A stretch of DNA of 64,000 nt from Fidelibacterota bacterium (lineage in GTDB: Bacteria > Fidelibacterota > Marinisomatia > SCGC-AAA003-L08 > TS1B11): NCBI GenBank assembly GCA_004124295.1, contig SCKI01000011.1, positions 1 to 64,000 on the forward strand, given 5' to 3'. Below the pieces are notes generated by a model. The model was not told the DNA's origin. It did no database searches and worked only from the letters and a program-made list of their open reading frames with translations. A program made the translations under genes and the position numbers. Shown here in pieces: positions 1-8,161 of the stretch. Numbering within the stretch: the stretch's first letter is position 1; every line of letters starts with the position of its first letter.

Positions 1-2
1 CC

Positions 3-1553
3 CGGGAAACTATTGGCCGGGCGCTCCAGGCTGAGGTCAATGCCTTTGTCGGCGCCGCTCTGGGGGCAGCCGTTGGCGGCGAACCGGACGGCGGTCCCGT
101 CACGGTGCCTGTTGGCCTCGACGCTATCACTGGCGGCGACGAAAATGCCGGACCTACCTTCCAGGTGGGCGCTACGCCGCAGCTCGGCGGAGGGGGCGAC
201 GCGGCAACTGTCGGAGGGATACCACTGGCGGCCAGCTTCCAGGATACGGCTCTGGGCGGTCCCGCCGGCCTGGCTTCGAGCAACCGGCCCCCGCAGATTT
301 CAATACTTGATGACGCTGACGCCGGTGGTATTGCCATCCAGATCGGCAATGACAATGCTGAACCAACCGCCGGCCCCCTGGCGCGAGCCCAGGCCGGTCC
401 CGGTGGGGGCGATAGGGGCGCAACCATCAGCATTCTTGATCAGGCGTCCGACAACGCGCCGGCCATTCTCCGCAATGACGAACCTGCGGGGCTCCAAATT
501 CAGATCGGCGGCCCGGCGGATGATCAGGAGCAAGGTTTCCAGATTACTGCCGCCGCGGACGAGGCTGGCGATACTGCCGCCATCCAGCGCGATGACGGGC
601 CGGCCGGTGACCGGACTCAGATTAATGGCCTGACCAATGACCAGCCGCTGAACGGCGCACAGCCCACCAGTGGACTCGGTGGTGATTTTGCCAATTCAGG
701 CCAGTTCAGCATTAACACCCGGCAGGTTGACAACAGACCTGCGATCCAGCAGGGTGAATTGGATGGGATCGCGGCCTTCGGCGCCAATGTGGGATCGGAC
801 ATCGCCGCTAACCCCGATCTGCTTATTGGTGATGATCCAGAGCCAACCCCTCCACCCGCTCCCGCCCTGGCTGACTTTGGAGCGGCACCGGCAGCAGACC
901 AACCGGCTGCGGCCGAAAACATTATCCCCCCAGCCACAGTAGCAGCGGCGCCTGAGGATACAGAGCAGCCCGCAAACAACGGTCCCACCGGCGTGTTCGA
1001 GCCTGCCGCCGCAGCAGAGCCTCCGGCAGCCACCGGACCAGCGCCTGCTCCTGAAGCCACCGCAGAGTTCGCCGTTCCGGCCGAAAATGAAGCCCCCGCC
1101 CCTGAGGCCAACGAGCCTGCCCCGGCCGAAGGCATTCCCGCTGCTCCGGCAGCGGTACCGGCAGGCGCCCAGGCTGAAGCGGAAAATCTGGCCCCCGAAG
1201 CGCCGGCCGTGGCGGCCACCGATGAAGCCACCGATACCGCTCCGGTCGAGCCGGTGGTCATCCCCGAACCGGCCGCCAGTGATGAGCCTGATGCCCCGGC
1301 AGCGGCACTGGCCGCCCCGGTTGCTGAATCTGCCGCCCCGGCAGTAGCGACCGCCGGCGCAGCTCCGGCTGATGACAGTGCGGCTCCGGCTGAAGAGACC
1401 GCTCCAGCCGACCAGGGCCGCCCCGATCTGACATCCGCAGCAGGGCAGGAGGCCCTTGAGGCCGAGGCCGTCGATGCCTTTGCGGCCCAGCAGGATGATT
1501 CGCGGACCAGCGAGCCGGCCGCCGGTTCCCTCATCGACCTGTTCGTACAGTAG
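3..1553 (+). CDS. Ala/Pro-rich repeat protein, 5' end outside window
   Basis: The reading frame is already open at the first complete codon and has no stop before 1551, so the true start probably lies upstream of the window; a GTG at 105 is the first usual start codon inside it. The N-terminal half carries loose repeats of an 'ISILD...IQIG' type pattern, rich in Asp, Gly, Ile and Asn. From about residue 250 of the GTG-started form the protein becomes a long Ala/Pro/Glu-rich, probably disordered tail of over 200 residues, ending in 'GSLIDLFVQ'. I see no catalytic motif, membrane helix or known domain. The composition suggests an extracellular or cell-wall spanning protein, but that is inference. 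A long open frame on the opposite strand here is a by-product of the GC-rich repeats. Confidence 0.6.
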   Translation, partial: RETIGRALQAEVNAFVGAALGAAVGGEPDGGPVTVPVGLDAITGGDENAGPTFQVGATPQLGGGGDAATVGGIPLAASFQDTALGGPAGLASSNRPPQISILDDADAGGIAIQIGNDNAEPTAGPLARAQAGPGGGDRGATISILDQASDNAPAILRNDEPAGLQIQIGGPADDQEQGFQITAAADEAGDTAAIQRDDGPAGDRTQINGLTNDQPLNGAQPTSGLGGDFANSGQFSINTRQVDNRPAIQQGELDGIAAFGANVGSDIAANPDLLIGDDPEPTPPPAPALADFGAAPAADQPAAAENIIPPATVAAAPEDTEQPANNGPTGVFEPAAAAEPPAATGPAPAPEATAEFAVPAENEAPAPEANEPAPAEGIPAAPAAVPAGAQAEAENLAPEAPAVAATDEATDTAPVEPVVIPEPAASDEPDAPAAALAAPVAESAAPAVATAGAAPADDSAAPAEETAPADQGRPDLTSAAGQEALEAEAVDAFAAQQDDSRTSEPAAGSLIDLFVQ

Positions 1554-1653
1554 ACCACCCACCGGCAAATCCCGCGCACGGCAAAGTTCTTCTGGGGCCC
1601 TCGGGTCCGGGCAATTATCGTTTGCCCCCGAAGCTGAGATTGTAACTTCCCCC

Positions 1654-2859
1654 ATGAGACTTTTCGCGCCTGTTGGCGGCAAAGCATTCGTAGTGGCGGT
1701 GGGTTGGCTGGGGGTGTGGCTTGCAATCCCCCCCCCCACACTCGCCCCGGAGAGCCTCCCCCCCCCCCGGCACCCCCACCGCCGCAGCGGGGGGTGCGAA
1801 GGCAATTTTGTCCGGCAGACGGCGGACAGAGGCTACCTCATCACCGGCAGTACCACTGCGGCGGACGAAGGTAAGCGCCATCTTTGGCTGCTGAAGGCGG
1901 ACGCGGACGGCGCGCTGGTCTGGGAGCGGCGCTTCGGCGCCGGACCCTACCAGTCAGGTGAGGCGCTGGCGCAGACCCTAGATGGGGGCACGGTGATACT
2001 GGGCACCCTGCTGTCCCGGCGGCCTGATGATTACGACGTGCGGCTGCTCAAAACCGATAGCCGGGGCCGGGAAATCTGGAGCCGCATTTACGGCAGCCCT
2101 GGCTGGGATTGGGGCGCTTCCCTGGACGAAACGGCTGACGGCGGCTTCATATTCACCGGCTGGACGGACTCCCAGGGGGCCGGCGGTGGCGATCTGTGGC
2201 TGGTGAAGACCGACAGCCGGGGCCAGCAGCAGTGGCAGCGGCGCTATGGCGGCCGGGAACATGACCGGGGATACCATGTGATGCAGGTGGGCGACGGGGG
2301 TTACCTGGTAACCGGCAGTACCGTATCCTATGCCCTCGGCGGGTCCGATCTGTGGGTGCTCAAACTCAGCGCTGCAGGTGATATCGAGTGGATGCGGGTG
2401 CTGGGTGGCGCCGGCGAAGACGAGGGGCAGTTTGCCCAGATGGTGCCCGAGGGGGGCTACATCGTGCTCGGTTCCACGACCTCCTATGGCCAGGGCAAAA
2501 GCGATATCTGGCTCATCCGGCTGAGCGCTACCGGCACGGTGCTCTGGAGCCGGACCTATGGCGGTCCCGGCCGGGAGTGGGCCAATGCTCTGGTTGTCTC
2601 CGAAAACGGATTCACTGTCGTGGGGACCACCCTTTCAGCAGGGGGCGGAAAATCCGATATATGGCTATTGCGGACCGATGCCGATGGAGCAGAACAGTGG
2701 AGCCGGACTTACGGCGGCCCGGGACTCGATTTTGGCCAATCCATCCATGGGACTGCTGATGGGGGTTATATTCTCACCGGCCACACACATTCATTTGGCC
2801 AGGGTGACAGTGATATCTGGCTGATCCGGGTGGATTCAGGGGGAAAGACGCTTTTTTAG
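1654..2859 (+). CDS. Seven-repeat beta-propeller-like secreted protein
   Basis: About 401 residues from the ATG at 1654, the first ATG after the preceding gene, followed by a hydrophobic segment that could be a signal peptide. From residue 59 onward a unit of about 52 residues recurs seven times, each with a 'GGYL(I/V)TGST' strand, a 'SD(I/L)WL(I/V)K' strand and a '(W)SRTYGG' strand. Cores lie near residues 59, 110, 163, 214, 266, 317 and 368. This pattern is typical of extracellular delta-60/PQQ-like repeat proteins of the FCB group. Seven units suggest a closed seven-bladed propeller. The gene ends within the last repeat and has no C-terminal sorting domain. Two poly-C tracts lie between the signal segment and the first repeat. 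No substrate can be assigned. Confidence 0.75.
   Translation: MRLFAPVGGKAFVVAVGWLGVWLAIPPPTLAPESLPPPRHPHRRSGGCEGNFVRQTADRGYLITGSTTAADEGKRHLWLLKADADGALVWERRFGAGPYQSGEALAQTLDGGTVILGTLLSRRPDDYDVRLLKTDSRGREIWSRIYGSPGWDWGASLDETADGGFIFTGWTDSQGAGGGDLWLVKTDSRGQQQWQRRYGGREHDRGYHVMQVGDGGYLVTGSTVSYALGGSDLWVLKLSAAGDIEWMRVLGGAGEDEGQFAQMVPEGGYIVLGSTTSYGQGKSDIWLIRLSATGTVLWSRTYGGPGREWANALVVSENGFTVVGTTLSAGGGKSDIWLLRTDADGAEQWSRTYGGPGLDFGQSIHGTADGGYILTGHTHSFGQGDSDIWLIRVDSGGKTLF
1728..1768 (+). repeat. Two poly-C tracts (10 and 11 bases) near gene 5' end
   Basis: A run of ten C (1728-1737) and a run of eleven C (1758-1768) lie about 75-115 bases after the start codon of the propeller gene and encode Pro-Pro-Pro twice. 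Gaining or losing one C in either tract would shift the frame ahead of all seven repeats. Such tracts are known sites of slipped-strand phase variation, and they are also common places for sequencing errors. Confidence 0.7.
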
Positions 2860-2922
2860 GCGGCGTCACAGCGGCGCCGGCGGACATGTGTGAATGGATA
2901 GACGGTCTCCTCGATGCGATGA

Positions 2923-3702
2923 ATGGGGTATGAAGTGCGCAGCATAGCAATTCTGAATCAAAAAGGTGGCAGCGGCAAGACAACCACTGCGGTGAACCTG
3001 GCAGCATGTCTGGGTGAAAATGGCCGCCGGGTTCTGGTGATGGACCTCGACCCCCAGGCTTCGGCCACGGACTGGTTCGGTGTTGAAAATCCCGGCCGGG
3101 GGATCACCGATATATTTGTGGATCGTGCGCCGCTGCTTGAATTGGTCCGGGCCACGGACGTTCTGGGGGTCGCCATCATTCCGGCGTCGGCGTGGCTGCA
3201 GGGGGCCGAGAAGGTGCTGCGCTGGGAGCCCAAATCGATGAAAATCCTCGGCCACTACGTGGACGAACTGCCCCAGCACCAGTGGGACTACATGCTGGTC
3301 GATTGCCCGCCGACCCTGGGCCTGCTCACCGCCAACGCCCTCATCGCCGTCAAGGAGGTGCTGATTCCCGTCGAGGCCCACCATTTGGCCCTGCCGGGTG
3401 TGGATCGCGTCATCGCCTCCGTGGAAACCTTGCGCGCCCATTTGAATCACGAGTTGCGGGTTTCTACCATTGTGCCCTGCAGGGTTGATCCCCGCACCCG
3501 CCATGCCCGGCGTGTCGTGGCGGAGCTGCGCAGCCGCTACGGCAAGCTGGTGAGCCAGGTGGAAATCCGCGAGAATGTCCGGCTGGCCGAGGCCCCGGCC
3601 CACAAACAGCCCATCACGCTGTTTGACAGCCGCAGCAAGGGCGCCAAGGATTACCGCGCCTTGGCCAGTGAGATCATTGCCGCCGAACGGCCGCTGGCGT
3701 AA
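2923..3702 (+). CDS. Orphan ParA/Soj-family ATPase
   Basis: A 259-residue deviant Walker A ATPase of the ParA/MinD superfamily. '[14 protein letters not shown]' forms the P-loop near residues 15-28, 'VMDLDPQASATDW' the A' motif, and 'MLVDCPPTLGLLT' the Walker B region. Family members bind DNA or membrane as ATP dimers and position chromosomes or protein clusters. No ParB lies beside it; the classical parAB pair is a separate locus at 38.2-39.9 kb. It is followed 25 bp later by an ApbE-like lipoprotein gene, so it may be the first gene of a ParA-ApbE-DUF2231-hydrolase transcription unit. Its role may be positioning of some envelope complex, but nothing in the sequence proves that. Confidence 0.88.
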   Translation: MGYEVRSIAILNQKGGSGKTTTAVNLAACLGENGRRVLVMDLDPQASATDWFGVENPGRGITDIFVDRAPLLELVRATDVLGVAIIPASAWLQGAEKVLRWEPKSMKILGHYVDELPQHQWDYMLVDCPPTLGLLTANALIAVKEVLIPVEAHHLALPGVDRVIASVETLRAHLNHELRVSTIVPCRVDPRTRHARRVVAELRSRYGKLVSQVEIRENVRLAEAPAHKQPITLFDSRSKGAKDYRALASEIIAAERPLA

Positions 3703-3727
3703 AGCTGGGGGCCTTCCACCGTTGGCG

Positions 3728-4717
3728 ATGATCCTGCGCCGCTGGCAACGCTTTATCTGGCTGCCGGCTGCCCTGGCAATCTTCGGCTGCCGGCCCGAAA
3801 CCCTCGAGGTCATTGAGAGCGGATCTTTCTTCCGCCAGCAAGCGGTGCGGCTTTACATGGCCACCCGGGACCGGGACCTCGCGAAAGTCGCTACGGCGCT
3901 GGCCATCTCCGAGGTCAAGCGGCTGGAAGCGGCATACGATCCCATGAACACAGCCGGGGTCCTCTACCAGCTCAATGAACGGCGTGTCTCGCAGGATGCG
4001 GAACTTTATCAGTTGCTGCAACGGGGGCTGGAAGTATCAAACCTGACCCGGGGCCGCTACAGCCTGTTTATGGCCTTTCCCGAGAAGGCTTACGGCTTTG
4101 GCAATCTTTATCCCGAGCCGCCATCGTTGGATCTGCTGCGCGAAACCATGCTGCCGATCCGCCGGGCCGTGCTGAATCTGCTGCCGGAGGGCACCGAAAC
4201 CCACCTGCCCGACGATGCCTATGCCATCTCATTGACCGGCCTCATTGATGGCTATGTGGCCGATCAGGCGCTGGCCCATCTCAGGCTGGCCGGCGTGGGT
4301 CAGGCCATGGTACTGCTGGGCGCCTATGCCGCCTGCGGCCCGTCTCCGGACGGGCTGGGCTGGCCGCTGAGCATCCGGCATCCGCTGGCCGATACCGTCA
4401 TTGCGCAGCTGTTCCTGGAAAGCCGCAGCGCAGCGACCGTTTCGGTGGCGGAGCAGGCCTTTGTGTATCGCGGGGAAACCTACTATAATAACCTCGATCC
4501 CATTACCGGCCTGCCGGCCCGCAAGCTGCTCAGCGTGACTGTGGTCGCGCCCACCAGCGAACAGGCCGCCACCCTGGCCAAAGGGATTTTCAGCATGGCC
4601 CCGGCCGAAGCCCTGCTGCTGCTCAACGAACTGGCTGAAGTGGACGGCCTGCTCATCGATCCCGCAGGCAGGCTCTGGCGCTCCGACAGCCTGGCAGTAT
4701 GGCGCGTGGACGGATGA
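3728..4717 (+). CDS. ApbE-like lipoprotein, degenerate active site
   Basis: About 329 residues from the ATG at 3728, chosen because it places a lipobox ('LAIFGC') after a short hydrophobic signal segment; the frame is open further upstream inside parA. The fold follows ApbE (FAD:protein FMN transferase): 'NERRVSQDAELYQLL', 'TRGRYSLFM', 'LTGLIDGYVADQAL' and 'NNLDPITGLPARK' align with the family's ordered blocks. Several hallmark residues are missing. The 'TSG' before the product-binding loop is replaced ('ATVSVAEQ'), the His of 'H(I/V)(I/L)DP' is Asn, and the C-terminal metal-binding 'ADAL.T' reads 'AATLAKG'. It is therefore probably a non-catalytic relative or has altered chemistry. It overlaps the next gene by ATGA. 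Confidence 0.8.
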   Translation: MILRRWQRFIWLPAALAIFGCRPETLEVIESGSFFRQQAVRLYMATRDRDLAKVATALAISEVKRLEAAYDPMNTAGVLYQLNERRVSQDAELYQLLQRGLEVSNLTRGRYSLFMAFPEKAYGFGNLYPEPPSLDLLRETMLPIRRAVLNLLPEGTETHLPDDAYAISLTGLIDGYVADQALAHLRLAGVGQAMVLLGAYAACGPSPDGLGWPLSIRHPLADTVIAQLFLESRSAATVSVAEQAFVYRGETYYNNLDPITGLPARKLLSVTVVAPTSEQAATLAKGIFSMAPAEALLLLNELAEVDGLLIDPAGRLWRSDSLAVWRVDG

Positions 4718-5160
4718 CCTCCTGGCACCCGGCCCTGGTCCATTATCCCATCGCCCTGGTGGCAGTCGCCGCCCTGTTCCAGCTGTTGTCACTCATCTGG
4801 CCGGGACGCAGGTTTACCCTCTCGGCCCTGATTGCCCTGGGGGCCGGGGGTCTGATGGCCGTCGCGGCCGCAGTGACCGGCACGGCCCAGGAAGAGGTTG
4901 TCAAGGCATTGCCGGGCATCGCCGAAACTTTGCAACGCCATGAAAATCTGGGTACCCTGTCGGCGGTCATGATGAACGCCCTGGCTCTGGGCGGGCTCTA
5001 TCTCCACCTGAAGGAGAAACTGCCGGCCAGCCCCTTTTTTGTGCTGCTGGTACTGCTCAGCGGTCTGCTGATTTTGGCCGGCCATTGGGGCGGTTTGCTG
5101 GTCTTCCAGTATGGCGCCGGCTTTCAGCCGCCCGCAGCATGGCCCGGGATCGGCCCATGA
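4714..5160 (+). CDS. DUF2231 family membrane protein
   Basis: About 149 residues with four predicted membrane helices. The opening 'WHPALVHYPIAL' is characteristic of DUF2231 proteins, whose conserved His residues could bind a metal or haem; 'RHENLGTLSAVMMNALAL' carries another conserved His. The ATG at 4714 overlaps the stop of the ApbE-like gene as ATGA, which favours it over an in-frame ATG 15 bases earlier. Family members often sit next to electron-transfer or cytochrome genes. Together with the ApbE-like neighbour this suggests an envelope redox context, which is inference. Confidence 0.75.
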   Translation: MTSWHPALVHYPIALVAVAALFQLLSLIWPGRRFTLSALIALGAGGLMAVAAAVTGTAQEEVVKALPGIAETLQRHENLGTLSAVMMNALALGGLYLHLKEKLPASPFFVLLVLLSGLLILAGHWGGLLVFQYGAGFQPPAAWPGIGP

Positions 5161-5170
5161 CGACCGATTC

Positions 5171-5176
5171 AGGAGG
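5171..5176 (+). promoter_or_regulatory. Consensus Shine-Dalgarno before a CTG codon
   Basis: AGGAGG lies six bases upstream of an in-frame CTG at 5183 and just after the stop of the DUF2231 gene. No ATG, GTG or TTG is at that spacing, so this site is the evidence for a CTG start of the hydrolase gene. Confidence 0.5.
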
Positions 5177-5182
5177 ATCCGT

Positions 5183-6331
5183 CTGACTCCCCCCGCGCTG
5201 CTAGGGATAGCCCTGGGCCTGGCCGGTCTCGGGGCCATGGTCTGGCTGATATCTTTCGGCCGCTACTTTGGCTCCGTTGCTGCAGGCCTCCGGTATTACT
5301 CTGCGCTGGCCGTCGGCGGCGAAGATGCGCCCGGCGAGGCCGCCCAGGTGATCCTGGTCTCCTACCCCCATCCGCAGGGTACCGATGAGCCCTGCCGGGT
5401 GCTGCAGCCGGTCCGGACGAACCGCCGCCGGGCCATCATATTGTATCATGGCGCCAGTCCCTACGCCGAGGAACATCCGGCCCTCAACCAGCTCGGTCAG
5501 GCCCTGGCCTTGATGGGTCTGACAGTCTACATCCCGCGTCTGCCCCGGCTGAAAGCACTGCATTTCGATGACAGCAGCGGTCCGGCCATGGCCGCAGCCT
5601 ACCAGCATATCTGCGCCAGCGGCGAGTGGCGGTCCGGGCAGGTAAACCTGGTGGGCACGAGCTTCGCCGGTGCCTTGCTGCTGAAGTCCCTTGCTGAGGA
5701 CGACTGGGGGTCTATGGCGCCGGGAGCCGTGATGACCTTTGGCAGCTACTGCGACCTGGAGACGGCCCTCCGCTTCGTGCTGACGGGGAAGGCCCGCTTC
5801 GGCAAGGTAAGCCTCGAGGTTGACACCGATCCCTGGGGCCAGATCATATTCTTTTACAACTACCTCGAATACATCGAGCGCCCTTTCGATCGGGAGGCTG
5901 TCCGGACCGTGCTGACTTATTATGTCAGTGGTGAGGAGCAGGCCGGTCTGCAAGCGCGCCGGAAGCTGGCGCCCCGGGAGGGGGCAATTATGGAGGCCAT
6001 CCTCGAGTCATCCAGCGCCGCTGCCACCGAATTGGCCGAGGAGATTATAACCCGCGCCAGACCGGTGATGAGCGCCTATTCGCCGACGTCATTCGTCGGG
6101 CAGATCAGGCACACCGTCTGGGTGCTCCACGGGCAGGTGGATCGGTTGGTGCCCTACACCGAAGCCCTGGCGCTGAAGGCGCTGCTGGGGCGCAGGGCGA
6201 AAATGCACATTGCCGGACGGTTCGGCCACAAGGAGGCCGAAGGGGAGACCCACCGCTGGGGCCGGATGAAAGAGGAGCTGGGCCTGGTCTTTTTCATGAC
6301 CCGATTTCTGCGGGCAGCCCAAATTAGGTAG
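5183..6331 (+). CDS. Membrane-anchored alpha/beta hydrolase
   Basis: About 382 residues if translation starts at the CTG at 5183, which has AGGAGG six bases upstream and places a clean hydrophobic anchor at the N-terminus. The alternative ATG at 5111 lies inside the preceding gene, lacks a Shine-Dalgarno and adds 24 unconvincing residues. The catalytic domain shows a nucleophile elbow 'GTSFAG', a candidate acid in 'HGQVDRLVPY' and a His in 'GRFGHKEAEG', so the Ser-Asp-His triad looks complete. An oxyanion-type 'LYHGASPY' comes earlier. The anchor suggests activity at the outer face of the inner membrane. The substrate is unknown. It is the last gene of the ParA-ApbE-DUF2231 run. Confidence 0.75.
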   Translation: MTPPALLGIALGLAGLGAMVWLISFGRYFGSVAAGLRYYSALAVGGEDAPGEAAQVILVSYPHPQGTDEPCRVLQPVRTNRRRAIILYHGASPYAEEHPALNQLGQALALMGLTVYIPRLPRLKALHFDDSSGPAMAAAYQHICASGEWRSGQVNLVGTSFAGALLLKSLAEDDWGSMAPGAVMTFGSYCDLETALRFVLTGKARFGKVSLEVDTDPWGQIIFFYNYLEYIERPFDREAVRTVLTYYVSGEEQAGLQARRKLAPREGAIMEAILESSSAAATELAEEIITRARPVMSAYSPTSFVGQIRHTVWVLHGQVDRLVPYTEALALKALLGRRAKMHIAGRFGHKEAEGETHRWGRMKEELGLVFFMTRFLRAAQIR

Positions 6332-6525
6332 CTCTCCGTCGCTGGGGAGGCTCGTATCGGTGGCCTCAGACTTACTTCAAGTATCTATAAATTATGTTCT
6401 TAGGTAGTGATTATGGCCCCTAATTGAGGGCCGGTCGCTACCCTGAAAAATTTCTTGACTTTCTCGACGGGCGGATCAAAATTCTCCGACGAGAGAAGTC
6501 GTTCACTGTTTCACTCATTTGATAC

Positions 6526-6532
6526 AAGGAGG
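6526..6532 (+). promoter_or_regulatory. Strong Shine-Dalgarno (AAGGAGG)
   Basis: A perfect anti-16S match seven bases upstream of the ATG at 6540. It fixes the start of the microprotein and argues against the upstream in-frame TTG at 6519. The bases between it and the ATG (CCCTCCC) could pair back onto GGAG in a short stem. Confidence 0.6.
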
Positions 6533-6539
6533 CCCTCCC

Positions 6540-6767
6540 ATGGCAGAGAAGGTCAAAACGGTCGGCGTCAAAAAAGAATCCGGATTTCTTTACTATCTGG
6601 GTAAGGATGGCAACGTCTGGCGTTCCAAGATGGCACGTGCCGGCCAGAAGGGCGGCGCTGCTAGCAAGGTTGCCGATGCCGGTGTGACGAGGGAGTCAGG
6701 ATTTCTTTATTTTATCGACAAGAATGGCGATGTATCGCGGGCCAAGATGGCGCGCGGCCGCAAGTAA
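6540..6767 (+). CDS. Small basic protein with two tandem repeats
   Basis: A 75-residue protein made almost wholly of two copies of a unit of about 27 residues: 'ESGFLYYLGKDGNVWRSKMA' and 'ESGFLYFIDKNGDVSRAKMA', joined by a Gly/Ala/Lys linker. Each unit looks like a short beta hairpin with an Asp-Gly turn followed by a basic tail. It has no signal peptide or membrane helix. A perfect Shine-Dalgarno precedes it and a strong intrinsic terminator follows, so it is probably monocistronic and well expressed. I recall similar small proteins from other bacteria but know no assigned function; the basic charge would fit nucleic-acid or ribosome binding, which is only a guess. The 208 bases upstream hold TTGACT at about 6455 but no convincing -10. 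Confidence 0.8.
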   Translation: MAEKVKTVGVKKESGFLYYLGKDGNVWRSKMARAGQKGGAASKVADAGVTRESGFLYFIDKNGDVSRAKMARGRK

Positions 6768-6792
6768 GATTCACCTCACTCTATTCTCCAGC

Positions 6793-6824
6793 AAAAGGCC
6801 TCGCAATTTGCGGGGCCTTTTTTC
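6793..6824 (+). terminator. Rho-independent terminator
   Basis: AAAAGGCCTCGC and GCGGGGCCTTTT form a stem of about ten pairs (one G-T) around an AATTT loop, followed by a run of T. It lies 26 bases after the microprotein stop and isolates that gene from the cytochrome-porin gene downstream. Confidence 0.88.
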
Positions 6825-6916
6825 TGCGCTGCAGCCGTCCACTGGAGTGGTTCTTGATTCAATGGAAGGGTGTGCGTAGTTTGGGTACTTCGATGGATTT
6901 GATCCGGGGAGAAAGG

Positions 6917-8161
6917 ATGCCCTCAAGATTGTTCCTGGCGCTCATGGCGACCTTGGCCCTGCTGCCGGTAGTGTCCGCAGCTACTGTCAAGCTGGCCCTG
7001 CGTAGCGGCGCCTCCTGCAACCAGTGCCATTTCAATCCCGGTGGCGGCGGCCAGCGCAATGCCTACGGTTTTGAAGAGGTAATCCTGCGCGATCTGCCCC
7101 GTCCGGCGGATGGCCGGGAAGCGGTAAAATTCAACACCCGGCTCGGGCCGGCAGTGCGCTGGGGGGGCGATATCCGCATCCAGGCCATGCGCATAGACAG
7201 CCTTACCGTTGTGGTTGATCTGCAGGGCAATCCCCTCAGCCGGGGCCGCCGTGCGGCCGCTGTCGTGTTCCCCATGCAGGCTGCCACTTACCTGCACCTG
7301 CAGGCAACCGCAAACCTGGATGTGCAACTTATCTACTTTCTGCTCCAGGCCAACGCCGAGTTCTGGATACGGTATTCCAGCAAGTTTGAACGGGCCTATG
7401 TGCGGGCGGGGCGGTTCCTGCCGGCCTTCGGGCTGCGTCTGGACGACCACACCAGCTACACCCGGGGCGGGAACGAAAGCCGGGGCAGACTGCCTGGATT
7501 TCCCCTGGTGAAGGAGGGCTTCCCCTTCGGACCCTATGCCCACGGCAACGGCAGTCTCGAAGGGGGGCTCTATCTGGGTGACCTTTTCGTCAGCGGCCAC
7601 CTGTCCACGCCATCCCTGGGTGGACCTGTAGCCCGAGGTTTTGCGGAGATGCAGGCGGGATTGCGGGCGGAGTGGCTGCACTTTTTCGGGCCGCTGACGG
7701 CGATGGTCGTGGGCAGCTACCTGAAGGAAGGGAAGTTGCAGTACCGCGGTCTGGCCGCTGGCTGGCCATGGCAGAGCACGGCAGAAAGCGGACTGCAGCT
7801 CTACAGCCTGGCCGGCGGTTTGCAGTGGCAGCGGCTGGTAGCCCTGGCTGAGGTCGGCTGGGCCGAAGAATGGACCCGGCCCTTATACGACCTCGACAGC
7901 CCGACGCCGGTATCCCGGGCGGTCATGGCAGAGTTTGACTGGCAACTGGCCGGTGGTTTGCAGGTTTTCCTGCGCTATGATCGCTTCGACCACAATCTGC
8001 TGGCGACGCCGGCGGCGGGGGTGTTGGAAAGATGGATTCTGGGGGCGGAGTTTTTCCCGCTGCCGTTTATCGAGATCAAGCCCCAGGTGCGCTGGGATGT
8101 CAGCGATCTGACCGAAAAGCCGGCCCTGAACATGCTGGTGCAGTTGCATGCTTTTTTCTAG
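6917..8161 (+). CDS. Monohaem c-type cytochrome/porin-like outer-membrane protein
   Basis: About 414 residues from the ATG at 6917, chosen for its GGGGAGAAAGG Shine-Dalgarno and the signal peptide that follows. Directly after the signal peptide comes one haem-binding motif, 'SCNQCHFNPGGGGQRNAYG' (CxxCH, near residue 35). The rest, from about residue 80, is a run of alternating hydrophobic/aromatic strands such as 'AYVRAGRFLPAFGLRLDDHT' and ends in Phe-Phe, as expected for an outer-membrane beta barrel. A haem tethered at the periplasmic end of a porin suggests electron transfer across the outer membrane or a redox-gated pore; this is inference. It overlaps the start of the Omp85 gene by 14 bases, so the two are probably co-translated. 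Confidence 0.82.
   Translation: MPSRLFLALMATLALLPVVSAATVKLALRSGASCNQCHFNPGGGGQRNAYGFEEVILRDLPRPADGREAVKFNTRLGPAVRWGGDIRIQAMRIDSLTVVVDLQGNPLSRGRRAAAVVFPMQAATYLHLQATANLDVQLIYFLLQANAEFWIRYSSKFERAYVRAGRFLPAFGLRLDDHTSYTRGGNESRGRLPGFPLVKEGFPFGPYAHGNGSLEGGLYLGDLFVSGHLSTPSLGGPVARGFAEMQAGLRAEWLHFFGPLTAMVVGSYLKEGKLQYRGLAAGWPWQSTAESGLQLYSLAGGLQWQRLVALAEVGWAEEWTRPLYDLDSPTPVSRAVMAEFDWQLAGGLQVFLRYDRFDHNLLATPAAGVLERWILGAEFFPLPFIEIKPQVRWDVSDLTEKPALNMLVQLHAFF

Noticed and set aside
1609-1626. GGGCAA/TTGCCC hairpin after the first gene
   Set aside because: No T tract follows and the stem is short, so I do not call a terminator.
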